Shown here piece by piece: positions 45,139-56,480 of a stretch of DNA of 64,000 nt. Within the stretch, counting starts at the first letter, position 1, and each line of letters begins with the position of its first letter. The notes under the pieces were generated by a model, which saw only the letters and a program-made list of their open reading frames with translations, was not told the DNA's origin and did not search any database. This DNA comes from Plotosus lineatus. Taxonomy: Eukaryota; Chordata; Actinopteri; Siluriformes; Plotosidae. The DNA lies in the NCBI GenBank assembly GCA_024760905.1, contig CM045745.1:17153782-17217781 (forward strand), read 5' to 3'. The translations under genes were made by a program, and so were the position numbers.

Positions 45139-45140
45139 AA

Positions 45141-45185
<45 letters not shown>

Positions 45186-45392
45186 CGGGTGTGTGTGAAT
45201 AAGTGTGCGTGCGTGCGTGCGTGAGAGAGAGAGAGAGACATAGTGCGTGAGTGTGTGTGTGAGAGAGAGAGAGAGAGTGAGTGAGTGCGTGAGTGAGTGT
45301 GTGTGCGCGCGCGCGAGAGAGAGAGAGAATGCGTGAGTGTGTGTGTGCGTGCGCGCGGGCGTGTGTGTGAGCGAGAGAGAGAGAGAGAGAGA

Positions 45393-45425
<33 letters not shown>

Positions 45426-45558
45426 AGAGAGCGAGAGAGAGAGAGTGCGTGTGTGTGTGTGTGAGAGAGAGAGAAAGAGAGTGCGTGTGTGTGTGTGAGA
45501 GAGAGAGAGAGTGTGTGTGTGTGTGTGTGTTATAGATAGATAGAGAGAGAGAGAGTGC

Positions 45559-45589
<31 letters not shown>

Positions 45590-45618
45590 TGCGCGGGTGT
45601 GAGTGAGTGTGCGTGCGT

Positions 45619-45649
<31 letters not shown>

Positions 45650-45680
45650 TGCGTGTGTGTGTGTGTGTGTGTGTGTTGCA
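45139..45680. repeat. Compound (GT/GA)n low-complexity tract
   Basis: About 540 bp of alternating GT and GA blocks with GC-rich steps (GCGCGC, GCGTGCGTG). Strand asymmetry is complete (purine plus T on top), so all long frames across it are artefacts. Confidence 0.95.
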
Positions 45681-45769
45681 CACACTTCCATTAACGCAAA
45701 GTTGAAACTATTACTACGTCTGTATGACATCAGCATATTATTAAGACTATTATTAAGCTCAAGTTGCAG

Positions 45770-46400
45770 CAGGAATATTGATGCAGACGGCAGGGGTGCG
45801 AAGTGGCAGTGCAGCGCGAGTGTTGTGTACGACGGTTGTTTGTGCTGCCGGCAGCACCAGCATCTTAAAAGGACAAGCAGGAGACGGTGCAGCTTCACTT
45901 TCTAACGACCCAGAGCAAATTTATTCATCTATTCATCATTATTTATTCATTTATTCATCTACTTGCAATGCACGTCACTGTGGCGCGAAGCTGAGAGCCA
46001 ATCCTTTCTATGTGGGCGGGTCCGATACCTTGAAGCTCTAATTTGATTTGACTCACATGCTGCAGTGTTTGTGTGACAGGAAGCGCGTCCCAAGTTTTGG
46101 AAATCAGCTGCTCTGCGGGTTGAAGTTTTTCCATGTCTGTCCTTTTGTGTTTGGCTTGCCAGCTGTGCTTGGCTTCGTGGAAATGAGCTGATCAAAAAGA
46201 GGGAAATTTATCTCTTTACTGAAACAACACGCGCAGTTTGTGGCGGTTGTTATAATCCAATAAAATTGGAGTTTGAAGGTATCGGACCCGCCCACACAGT
46301 GGAGTACAGAAAGGATTGGCTCTCCTGCGTATCACAGTGACGTGATCGAAAATAGATGTATAGATTCAGAAGCTGCACATAGCTGGACTATCCGGTGAGA
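45770..46400. mobile_element. Foldback element, copy 2
   Basis: Inverted relative to 17935-18656 and shares the same arms: GAGCCAATCCTTTCTATGTG facing AGAAAGGATTGGCTCT. No protein. Confidence 0.7.
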
Positions 46401-46442
46401 AGTGTCTCGTGCTGTTGAGAACATGCGCTCTGACGGCACACT

Positions 46443-46543
46443 TTTACCATTTACCATACAGAGAGGCGGGATGTACCATTTACCATATAGAGAGGCGGGA
46501 TGTACCATTTACCATACAGAGAGGCGGGATGTACCATTTACTC
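46443..46543. repeat. 29-bp tandem repeat, about 3.5 copies
   Basis: Unit begins ACCATTTACCATACAGAGAG and ends GCGGGATGT. The first three copies are nearly identical (one C/T difference). Confidence 0.9.
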
Positions 46544-46744
46544 AGAGTGTCATTGAAAATGGCATTTACTACAGACGCTGTCATGAACACAGGAAAGTTA
46601 TAACGTTAGAAGTATCCCTTTTATAGATATCGATTATCGATTGACATAATTATATTGGGATATATCGATATTCCGATTGTCAATGACATTCCTACTGTCA
46701 ACATATGTGTATGGCTTTGATAATGGAACCACAAATTCATTAAT

Positions 46745-47060
46745 TAATTTTCTGAACCGCTTAATCCCAATTAGGGTCGCAGGGAGGCTGGTGCCCATCT
46801 CAGCCGATTCCGGGCCGGGAAACACCCTGGTCATCGCAGAGGCAACACTCACACAACTATTTACACCGAGGCGTGATTTGGAACAGCCAATTATCCTGCT
46901 GTGCATGTTTTTGGACTGTGGGAGGAAACCGGAGTACCTGGAGGAAACCCACAAGCACAAGGAGAACATGCAAACTCCACACAGAAATGCCCAAGCTGGG
47001 CATCAAACCCAGGCTGTCTTGCTGTGAGGCGGACATGCTAACCATTTTACTCATACCGGA
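46745..47060 (-). mobile_element. Family B SINE
   Basis: Reverse-oriented complete copy. L2-like tail at the left (CCCAATTAGGGTCGCAGGG), body, and tRNA-like head at the right. Confidence 0.8.
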
Positions 47061-47314
47061 AGGCTGTTCCTTCAAATTACCCTTCTCCATGTTAAATCCA
47101 TTACAATAAAGTCCCCAGATGGCACCGCTTTCAAGACACTACCCAAAGACTTCAGAAGGGCTGGATGATCTGAACTGCTCTTTGGCACATAAGCAGAACA
47201 GTTGCAATAGAGAAGGCAAACTCGGTAATTTCCTAAATCCCCAAGTTGTGAAGGACCCCCCAAATATACAGCTGATAGAGCTAAGTGATTCTTCATATAG
47301 ATAATCCAGTCATT

Positions 47315-47440
47315 CATTTGTTTTCTGAACCATTTAATCCTATAGGGTTGACGGGTGGTTGGCACCCATCTCAGCTGACTCTGGGCAAGGGCAGAGTACA
47401 CCCTGGACAGTTCACTGGACATTGTAGGGCAATATAACTC
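47315..47440 (-). mobile_element. Detached L2-type SINE tail
   Basis: TTCTGAACCATTTAATCC through CACCCTGGACAG, reverse of the SINE tail. Confidence 0.55.
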
Positions 47441-47654
47441 TGTCTATAAATTAATATAAAGCTACACTAAAATGTCTCTTCCTTTTTATGTGACGGGGTC
47501 GCAAAGAGGGACAATCTTCTAGCACCAAGAGGAGCATGCTGTTGGTTTTTATAGCCCGGTGATTGCTGAGTGGAATCAGGTGTGTGTGCTTAGTGCTCCA
47601 CCCACGTGTGACAGCCACGCCCCTCGCCAGCGCCTGGATGCATAAAGAGAGAGA

Positions 47655-48018
47655 CAGTGGTGGTCTCGTGGTATAGGGCACTGGATCGCTGATCCAAAGG
47701 TTGGGGGTTCGAGTCCCACTCTCCACAAGGTTGTCACTGTCCCCGCCCAGTGCAGCTAACTGGGTTATCAAAGGCAGGCCATGTCTCTCACTGTCTATGG
47801 TGAGGGGCATGTAAAAAAACCATTACTGACTTTCGTAAAGAGTAGCTGCAAAGTCGTCAGCGTGTTTCTATCCCTTGCTAAAAAGGGTTGTGACAGCTGT
47901 CCGACAACTGTCCGACATAAAAAAAAAAAAAGACCTCTGCCAAATCAAACGTGCGAATCAGATGATTCGCTGTGGCGACTCCCGAGTAAAAGAGAAAAAG
48001 CCGAAAGGAAGACAGACA
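47655..48018 (+). mobile_element. Family A SINE head/body fused to an RTE LINE tail
   Basis: 47655-47870 is family A head and central domain. Instead of its L2 tail it runs, after a poly-A stretch, into the RTE 3' signature (GATTCGCTGTGGCGACTCCC, GCCGAAAGGAAG). Confidence 0.65.
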
Positions 48019-48189
48019 GTTAGAGCTGCCAAAACCAGAGTCTCGCACAACACAGACCATAACACACGGAAATAAAAACCACAGTACAGTTAAAGCATAA
48101 CAACAATAAAGATAAGAATTTTTACCTTTGTGGTGGTGAGCAGTTGGCATACATACATGTTGGAGACAGAGAAAGGAGGAGGATCCCCT

Positions 48190-48443
48190 TCCATAAGTTT
48201 CGTAATATGATTTTTTCATAAGTTGAGTAGCATTTTAAATGTAAAAGGCCTGATTCATTCCAAGGCCCCCAATACTACCCCCTAAACCTTTTGAAATGAT
48301 AAAAGTACACTTTTTAAGGCCTCTTTCTGCTTGAATATTGTACCGATGGTAGACAGGTTTCAGCGATATTCCTTTGCCTTATTACTCAACCGCATGCCAC
48401 GAGCCCGCTTCTTCTATTCACTCGTACCGGGAATCTCACACAC

Positions 48444-48491
<48 letters not shown>

Positions 48492-49013
48492 ACATGTGCG
48501 TGTGTGTTGACCGTGTCTTCTTAGCAGTGTTATAATCTTATAAATGTTTATGCAAGGTTAAAAGCCTGAGCCAAAAAATAAAGTTGCAATGAGCACACTC
48601 GGAAAAACTCATGAAACAACAGTAACTTTGTCTTTTACGCCTGTTAGAACTCCGTGATGAACAATGGGTCGAAGGCACACAAAAAGCATCATGGGTATTA
48701 TGGAGATGCGGCTCCATAACAGCCAATGGGAGGGAGCTGCATCTCCTTGACGAACAATGGGTCGAAGGCACACGAAAAGCATCATGGGTGTTATGGAGAT
48801 ACAGCTCCCTTCCAGCCAATGGGAGGCCAGCGGGGCGGGGTGTTGGGAGATTGCGCGAGTTGCTCTCCTATTGGCTTTGTTGGAATTTTTGAGATGGCGC
48901 GTTTCGTAACGTGAATTTTTTCGTATCCAGAGATGGAAATTATAGGTAAATGCATTTCATAACTTGGATTTTTCGTTTGTTGGGTCTTTCGTAAGGTGAG
49001 GTACCACTATATA
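48190..49013. mobile_element. Non-autonomous Tigger-like repeat, copy 1, with internal duplication
   Basis: The right end GTAAGGTGAGGTACCACTAT matches the termini of the two next copies. 48657-48835 is an internal tandem duplication of a GGGTCGAAGGCACACnAAAAG-type unit. A (GT)n run is at 48446-48488. Confidence 0.6.
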
Positions 49014-49040
49014 ATTTTGTTCACATTCCTTTTTGTAATA

Positions 49041-49655
49041 CAGTAGTACCTCTGCTTATGATAGTCCCAGCAAATGAAAAATCCAGGTAACGAAAAACAT
49101 TTTCCTAAAATTTTTGTGTCTTGATCTGAAACAATTTCACGTTACGAAAGCACAAAAAATCCAAACAATGCACGAGTTGCTCTCCCATTGACTATCTCCC
49201 AACATCCTGCCCCATTGGCCTCCCATTGGCCATCTCCCAACATCCCGCCCCACTGGCCTCCCATTGGCTAGGAGAGATGACGCAGCTCCATCCCATTGGC
49301 TATTATGGAGCTGTATCTATGCTTTGATGCTTTTCGCCCATGACGCTTTTCGTGTAAAGGACAGAGTTACTGTTGTTTCATGAGTTTTTTGAGTGTGCTC
49401 ATTGGAACTTTATTTTTTGGCTCAGGCTTTTAACCTTGCATAAACATTTGTAAGATTATAGCTCTGCTAAGAAGACATGGTCAACATGAAGTAAGTACCT
49501 TAAATGGTATGCTTTTATAATTTTTAAAGGGTAGTATTGGGGGCCTTGGAATGAATCACACGTTTTACATGTAAAATGCAGTTCTAATTACGAAAAATCC
49601 AAGCTACGAAACTGCCTCTGGAACAGATTAATTTCGTAAAGTGAGGTACCACTGT
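49041..49655. mobile_element. Non-autonomous Tigger-like repeat, copy 2
   Basis: Termini CAGTAGTACCTCTGCTTATG and GTAAAGTGAGGTACCACTG flanked by TA. Confidence 0.65.
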
Positions 49656-49754
49656 ATTACAATCACTAATTCAACTTCAGTTATCATTAATAATCATATT
49701 TTCTCACCCTCCAAACTCAATAGAATTTTTTACCTGTTTAAATTATATTATACA

Positions 49755-50562
49755 GTGGTACCTCACTTTACGAAATTAATCCGTTCCAGTGCCTTTTTCA
49801 CAACCTGCATTTTACATGTAAAATTGGTGATTCATTCCAAGGCCCCCAATACTACCTCCTAAAACCTTTAAAATTATAAAAGCATACCTTTTAAGACCTC
49901 CTTTTGCTTCAATATCGTACCGATGGTAGACGGGTTTGGCCATATTCCTTTGGGATATCACTCGAGCCCGTTTCTTCTTCTCACTCGCACCGAAAATCCC
50001 ACGTGCGTGCGTGTGTGTGTGTGTGTGTGTGCGTGTGTTGACCATGTTTTCTTAGCAGAGTTATAATCTTACAAATGTTCAAATGTTTATGGAAGGTTAA
50101 AAGCCCGAGTCAAGAAATAAAGCATGAAACAACAGTAACTCTGTCCTTTACACGAAAATCATCATGGTAGATTCAGCTCCGTAATAGCCAATGGGAGGGA
50201 GCTGCGTCAACCCTCCTAGCCAATGGGAGACCAGTGGGGCGGGATGTTGGGAGATAGGCAATGGGAGGTAGCGGCGTCATCCGTCCTAGGCAATGGGAGG
50301 CCAGAGGGGTGGGATATTTAAATGTTATTGATGGGAGAGAAGCTCGTGCAATGTTTGAATGGTACATTTTAATGTTTGAATAGCGTGTTTGAATGTTTGA
50401 ATGGCGCATTTGAATGTTTAAATGGCGAGTTTGGATTTTTAAGATGGCGCTTTCGTAATGTGAACTTGTTTCGTATGCAGAGACAAAAATTTTAGGAATA
50501 TGCGTTTCGTAACCTGCATTTTTCGTTTGGTGAGACTTTTGTAAAGTGAGGTACCATTGTAT
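49755..50562. mobile_element. Non-autonomous Tigger-like repeat, copy 3
   Basis: Termini CAGTGGTACCTCACTTTACG and GTAAAGTGAGGTACCATTG flanked by TA. 50345-50440 holds a short degenerate tandem of GTTTGAATGGCG-type units. A (GT)n run is at 50004-50036. Confidence 0.7.
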
Positions 50563-50754
50563 TATGTATTTCAACATATAGATTAATTTGTTGTATGCAT
50601 GCAACATTACTCAAAAAATGTTCAAAACAAACATCATACCTTATCTTTTATCTTAGTTGTATCGTCCCTAGGTGATAAAATGGCATTTGGAGCCTGAAAT
50701 CATGTTTCTGAGACAGCATGATTTCATTAAATATTCCAGTTACCTCTCTTTGTA

Positions 50755-51115
50755 TTCATCCATTCATTTATTTTCTGCACCGCTTAATCCTAAACAGGAT
50801 CACCATGAGGCTGGCACCCATCTCAGCTGACTCTGGGCAAGGGCAGAGTACACCCTGGACAGCTCTCTAGGCCATCGCAGGGCAGAAACACGCTGACGGC
50901 AATGCAGCTACTCTTGTCGAAAGTCAACAATGGTCCTTTTGCATGAACCTCTCACCGCAGACAATGAGGGACCATGGTCGGCCTTCGATAACCCAGTTAA
51001 CTGCACTGGGTGTGTGTGTGTGGGGGGGGGGCAGTGACAACTCGTTGAGAGTGGGGCTTGAATCCCCAACCTTGGGATTAGTGATCCAGCACCTTACCAC
51101 CAGGCTACCACTGCC
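50755..51115 (-). mobile_element. Complete family A SINE
   Basis: Tail, body and tRNA-like head in reverse orientation; an internal (GT)n and poly-G run at 51011-51032. Confidence 0.8.
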
Positions 51116-51164
51116 CACTCTCTTTGTATTAATATATTAAATAATTATAATTTTGTATAAATAA

Positions 51165-53690
51165 ATATCTTGGGAGAAGTAAGAGAGGTTGTCAAGAAGG
51201 CAAGAACATGTTCAGCAGCAGGGCCAAATGAAATAATGTATTAGGTGTACAAAAAGTGCCCCAAGCTTCTCACTAGGTTATGGAAGTTAATGAAAGTCAT
51301 ATGGAGGATGAGGAAGATACCATCATGTTGGCAAATGGCTGAAGGATGCTTTGTACCAAAGGAGCAGGAATCGACAGAAATCGGACAGTTCATAACCATC
51401 TCTCTTCTCAAAGTAGAAGGAAAAATCTTCTTTGCCGTGCTTGCAAGTACATTGGCACAGCTGTACAAAAAGGTAGAATTCCAGGGTTCCAAGGGTGCAT
51501 AGAATACCCAAGCGTAATTTCCCAACTCATAAAGGAAGCAAGAGCAACTAAAGGGGACCTGACAGTCGTGTGGTTAGATTTGACAAATGCTTATGGAAAA
51601 GTGCCACACAAACTTATTGAAAAAGCACTGGAGCACTATCACATCCCTGGAAAGGTCACCAAGATTAGCAAGTTATCTGGAGGGGATACATGTAAGTTTC
51701 ACTGTGTAGGACTATGCAACATCTTGGCAACAAGTTGAGAAGGGCATTGTGACAGGCTGCACCATTTCAGTTGTTCTCTTCATGATGGCCATAAACTTGC
51801 TCATAGAAGCGGGGAAAAGAGAAACCAGAGGGCCAAAATACAGGACAAACATCAGACAACCACCAAGTAAAGGGTTTATGGATGATTTAACCATCACAAC
51901 TACATCACATGTCCAGGCTAGATGGGTGCTACAGGCACTGGAAGAGACCACCACATGGGCTAGGATGAAGTTCAAACCTGTCAAATCAAGGTGTATGGTG
52001 ATTAAAAAAGGAAAAATCACAGAAGTTTACCTTGAAGATCCAACATGAACAGATCCCATCCATCACAGAGAAGCCAATAGAGAAGCCAAAAGTACTGAGG
52101 GAAATGGTATGACGCTAGTCTGACACACATTAAGAATAACAAACATCTGGAACAACAAACAGTAGAAAAACTGGAGAATATTGTGAATATTGACAAGTCA
52201 AGGCTGCCAGGGATGTATAAAGCCTGGATCTGCCAAAATGGACTTCTACTCAGAATAATGCGGCCATTGATGCTGTCTGACATTACCTTGTCAAGGATCG
52301 AGGGCATGGAAAGGAAAAATCAACAAATACCTTAGAAAGTGGCTGGGGATCTTACAGTGTTTTTCCTCAATAGGACTGTAATATAAATCAGCAAAGCTTC
52401 GATTGCTACTTTCATCAGTCGTGGAGGAATTCAAGGTAGAGAAGGCACGACTGATGATGACTCAGGAGATTCTAAAAGGAGAAAGTTCGTGAAGCAGGAG
52501 TTGAAAGTCAATCAGGAAACAAATGGAGGACAGCTGAAGCAGTAGAAGAAGCTGAATTCTGCCTTCAACACAGAGACACTGTTGGAACTGTGTGCAAAGG
52601 AAGACGAGGTCTAGGCACTGAACCCTCAGTTAAGTACAAAGGAGCTAATCCAAAAGATAAAAGGCACCTGGTACAACAAGAGATAAGGAAAAAGGAGGAA
52701 GATATCAGGTATGTTCGAACAGTGCAGATGGGAAGTCAAGGAGCTTGGACGAGGTGGGAAACTGAGCAGAGAGAGCTGACATGGGATCACGTATAGAAGT
52801 ATACATCTTTCCAGCTGCAGTTCTTGCTGAGATCTGTATATGATGTACACCCTACACCAACAAACTTATGGAACTGGAGAATCATAGAAGTTCCATCGTG
52901 TCATCTGTGCCAAAAGCAAGCTCACCTAGAGCACATCCTGTCATTATGCCAGATTACACGTAGCCAGGGAAGATACAAGTGGAGACATGACCAGGTGTTG
53001 AGAGCTTCGGCCTACACGTTAGAGACCGAAAGGAAAAAAGATCACAAAGACAATTAGACAGTTTTCATCAAGTTTGTGGCAAGTGAAGATCATGCTGTAG
53101 CTAAGCACCAGGTGAGAGCTGGTATCCTGAGCAAGGCCAAGGATTGGCAACTAAAGGCTGACCTTGGAGGCAAGCTTGTATTTCCACTTATAGTAGAGAC
53201 AACCCTGCGACCAGATGTTCTGCTATTCTCAGAGAGCACAAGGAAACTACTCCTTATTGAGTTAACAGTACCATGGGAAACCAGATATCAAGAAGCACAT
53301 GACCGGAAGCTTGCAAAGTATGATGAGCTGTTGGAAGACTGTAGGCTGGCAAACATGGAGCTTCCCGGTCGAAGTAGGAGTAGTACGTGGTTTCCCAGCG
53401 GTGTCCTGCTGGAAGATGATGGCAGACTTAGGAATAAAGGTAGAGACAAAAAAAGAACAATAAACAACATGGCTCAAGCAGTAGAGAGAGCATCCTGTTG
53501 GCTGTGGCGCCGAAGGAATGACAGTAGCTGGAAGCCTGACCGTTGAGAGTAGAGGATTGCTCACTTTCTGCTGTCTCGCCATCCCGAGGATATTCCGGGT
53601 TAAGGAATGAAATGTCTGGAGACAGATGGACCCGGCTGATTACGCGATGGCCTAGCAGTAGTGACACCTTAGCTGTTTGTATTAACTAAA
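51165..53690 (+). mobile_element. R2/HERO-like LINE with restriction-like endonuclease, decayed
   Basis: Frames in order: reverse transcriptase (VVWLDLTNAYGKVPHKLIE at about 51570, GFMDDLTITTTSHVQARWV at about 51870), then a CCHC-type knuckle (CHLCQKQAHLEHILSLC at about 52890), then KWRHDQVLRASAY and the endonuclease signature RPDVLLFSESTRKLLLIEL followed by TVPWE (about 53210). The knuckle followed by a PD-(D/E)xK-type nuclease is the R2-group layout. Several stops and frameshifts are present. It ends right where the duplicated plakin exon begins. Confidence 0.78.
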
Positions 53691-53737
53691 TATAATATAA
53701 AATAGAACCCAACAAAACCAAGCACCCTTGTACAGTC

Positions 53738-54913
53738 TAAACGTGTCAGAGCAGAACTTTACAATAAACCTTCAGCAGGAGACAGGAGGAGAAAGAAATT
53801 AAAAAAAGAATTTATGAAAAAAATGCACCAAGACCGAGGCTACTCTGTTTCAGGAAATTATAGATGATACAGAGCATTATAAGCAAGAAGACGAAGAGGC
53901 AACTAAACATTCTCACAAACAAACTGAAAAAAAACAGAAACAAAGCTGAAGTAGAAGCAAAAATGTCTGATAATGCAATACAAGAAATAAACAAAGAAAA
54001 AACTGAGGAGACTTTGAAATGTAATCGAGATGTCAAAAAATTTACTGACACACAAACAGATGTAAAATCATCAACTTCATAAGAGATACAAAGTTGAAAA
54101 AGAACCTGTGCAGCTGATCATATTGAAAATGATCCAGTCGAAAATTTGAAACTGACAGATAATGCAACTGTATTTTCCGGTATCATGAGTGCGCTGAATT
54201 CACGTTATCATTCTTTTGAGTCCACTTCAACGAATTTCATGAGCTCAAATCCATCTGTCAGGAACCCAGCAGTTTGGACTGAGGAAATGAGCCACATTGC
54301 TGGTATCGTAGTTACAGATACAAAAGAAAAGTTATCAGTCACAGAGGCCATGTGTTGAGGGATACTTGATAGTTATATTGGTCAAAAACTGCTTGAGGCA
54401 CAAGCCTGCACTGGTGGAATCATCGACCCAAATACTGCAGAGAAATTCACAGTTGTATATGCAATTGAAAAAGGGCTGGTATACAAGACGGTAGAGAAAC
54501 CTCTCATTTTAGCTCAGAAGGCCTTTCAAGGAATTGAAGATCCAATAAAAAAACAAAACAAAATATCTTTAGTTCAGGCTGTAAAAGATCGCTGGTGGCT
54601 TCATGATCCTGGCCAGCGTTTACTTGAAGTCCAGTATCTGACCAGTGGATTTATTGAACCTGATGTTGCAGGCAGATTATCACTAGATGATGCTATAAAG
54701 AAACAAATCACTGATACACACACTGCTGAGAAATTGTAGAATGTTGATAGATACATTAAATACATTCTTTGTCCTAAAACAAATCTGAAAATATCTTATA
54801 AAGCGATGGATAGATGCCAGATTGAGGAAGGATCTGGTTTACTTTTATTAGAGGCATCATCACAGTCTAATAAATTATGGTATAGACCTTACAATATCAG
54901 TGGATCAACTTAA
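53738..54913 (+). pseudogene. Decayed duplicate of the fusion gene's terminal exon
   Basis: Aligns to 33105-34390 with high identity (for example the SALNSRY, NPSVRNPAVWTEEMS and LLEVQYL blocks, and the ending YNISGST followed by TAA). Lesions: TGA at 54357-54359 where the parent has CGA, TAG at 54737-54739 where it has CAG, an A/AC-rich insertion near 54545-54560, and small length changes near 54595 and 54802. The first about 175 bp of the parent exon and all upstream exons are absent. No acceptor or promoter was seen. Confidence 0.92.
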
Positions 54914-55221
54914 GGATCACAGTCCAGCTGAAGGACTGACTCCAGAACAGGCTTGATGATTCAAGATGTGATGATACATGAAGTATCTGGCTTTACCAAC
55001 CATTTTTCCATATCTTCAAATGACTGTCTAAGATATGGATGAGATCAATGATACAATTTAGGATTGAACAGTGGGTTGAATAAACAAATTAAAGCAGATT
55101 ATAACAAACACTGTTGCTCTTAGGACAAACATTATTTCTCCGATCACAAACATCGTGGCATTGCTGAATTAATTTTAAAAGCTGTGTTTATTATGGGTTA
55201 TGGAAGCATTCCTACATATTG

Positions 55222-55307
<86 letters not shown>

Positions 55308-55325
55308 ATATATAATTCTTCTATA

Positions 55326-55380
55326 ATCACCTGAAGAGAGAGGATGGTTTCACCAGCCCTCGAAACAGATCTGTAGTGAT
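55326..55380 (+). ncRNA. Hammerhead ribozyme motif (type I), copy 1
   Basis: Core boxes: CTGAAGA (55331-55337) and GAAA (55362-55365). Stem I is ATCAC/GTGAT (55326-55330 with 55376-55380). Stem II is GAG...TGG/CCA...CTC within 55338-55361. The minimal stem III is CAGATCTG (55366-55373), with predicted cleavage after UA at 55374-55375. The palindromic stem III without a loop suggests that activity needs two ribozymes in a dimer, as described for Penelope-type hammerheads. Confidence 0.65.
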
Positions 55381-55424
55381 AAATGGAGTTTCAATAGAAA
55401 GTCTTTGTCCTGTTCTTTTATTTT

Positions 55425-55482
<58 letters not shown>

Positions 55483-55506
55483 TGTATGTGTGTGTGTGTA
55501 TATATG

Positions 55507-55578
<72 letters not shown>

Positions 55579-55629
55579 TATAATAAAAATAAAAGAACAG
55601 GACAAAGACTTTCTATTGAAACTCCATTT

Positions 55630-55684
55630 ATCACTACAGATCTGTTTCGAGGGGTGGTGAAACCATCCTCTCTCTTCAGGTGAT
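55630..55684 (-). ncRNA. Hammerhead ribozyme motif (type I), copy 2, inverted
   Basis: On the minus strand all elements repeat: ATCAC (55684-55680), CTGAAGA (55679-55673), GAAA (55648-55645), CAGATCTG and GTGAT (55634-55630). Stem II here is closed better (CCACCCCTC) than in copy 1. Confidence 0.65.
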
Positions 55685-55731
55685 TTTAGAAGAATCTCTC
55701 ACACACATATATACATTATATATGTTTCACC

Positions 55732-55758
55732 ACCCCTCGAAACAGATCTGTAGTGATA
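55732..55758 (+). ncRNA. Truncated hammerhead, copy 3
   Basis: Begins inside stem II (GTTTCACCACCCCTC) and keeps GAAA, CAGATCTG and GTGAT, but lacks CTGAAGA and the 5' strand of stem I, so it cannot cleave alone. Confidence 0.6.
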
Positions 55759-55793
55759 AATGGAGTTTCAATAGAAAGTCTTTGTCCTGTTCT

Positions 55794-55874
<81 letters not shown>

Positions 55875-56480
55875 TAGTGTTAGACTGTTATTTTTTTATT
55901 TGTAATATATAATATTTTGATAATTGTTTCATAATGTGGGGTCAATATTGTTTTGTTTGTTTGTTTCAGGAAAAACTAAAACTGAACTAAAACTAAATAA
56001 ATCCAAAATCATGACTTTGTTTAAATAATCATTAATGTTATAGTTTTTCTGCTTTAGAGGAAATAAAGATTTTATTAAACAATAATATAATAAATTGTTT
56101 TTGATTTGGTGTTTGTCTCATTGGGTCTTCCTTACACGCCAACACATCTCCAGGATATGTTTTACTGGAACTGCTGGATAATGATAAATCACAAATCCTA
56201 TGATAAAACCCTAATACTCTCTACAGTACACTGTCACATTTTTAATACAGTACTCACTCTAACAAGGTACATTGCAGGATTATTTTTATCTTGTTTATGC
56301 ATTATAACTATCCATTATCAAAACAATAGTTAATTCAGCTCTTTATTCATGTAACGTCCCCTCAAGATCTCAACTGAACCACCTGTATTTTGTCTGTATA
56401 GAACTGTCAGAAACTACAGCAGTGGCCAAATTAACAATCTGTTACATGCTTACAGCTAAATACACTACTGTCAGCGACAT

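Larger units (their letters stand above)
55222..55870. mobile_element. AT-rich Penelope-like repeat block with inverted hammerhead units
   Basis: Three copies of an about 90-bp unit (GATAAATGGAGTTTCAATAG, AAAGTCTTTGTCCTGTTCTT) at 55325-55425 (+), 55585-55684 (-) and 55732-55798 (+), separated by long (AT)n tracts. The units carry a hammerhead core. Assignment to Penelope-like elements rests on the established presence of minimal type I hammerheads in their terminal repeats; no reverse transcriptase is present. Confidence 0.6.
54914..56480 (+). repeat. Duplicated 3' flank of the fusion gene, interrupted
   Basis: 54914-55190 matches the fusion gene's 3' UTR (34391-34640). After the AT-rich block, 56095-56465 matches 34671-35040. 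Together with the pseudogene this is a duplication of about 1.9 kb offset by about 20.6 kb. Confidence 0.85.

Noticed and set aside
45019..45898. Long minus-strand frames of 120-220 residues over 45139-45680
   Set aside because: Low-complexity (GT/GA)n sequence has no stops in several frames by composition; not genes.
53812..54358. Second functional plakin gene
   Set aside because: Premature stops at 54357 and 54737 and indels; no upstream exons of its own.
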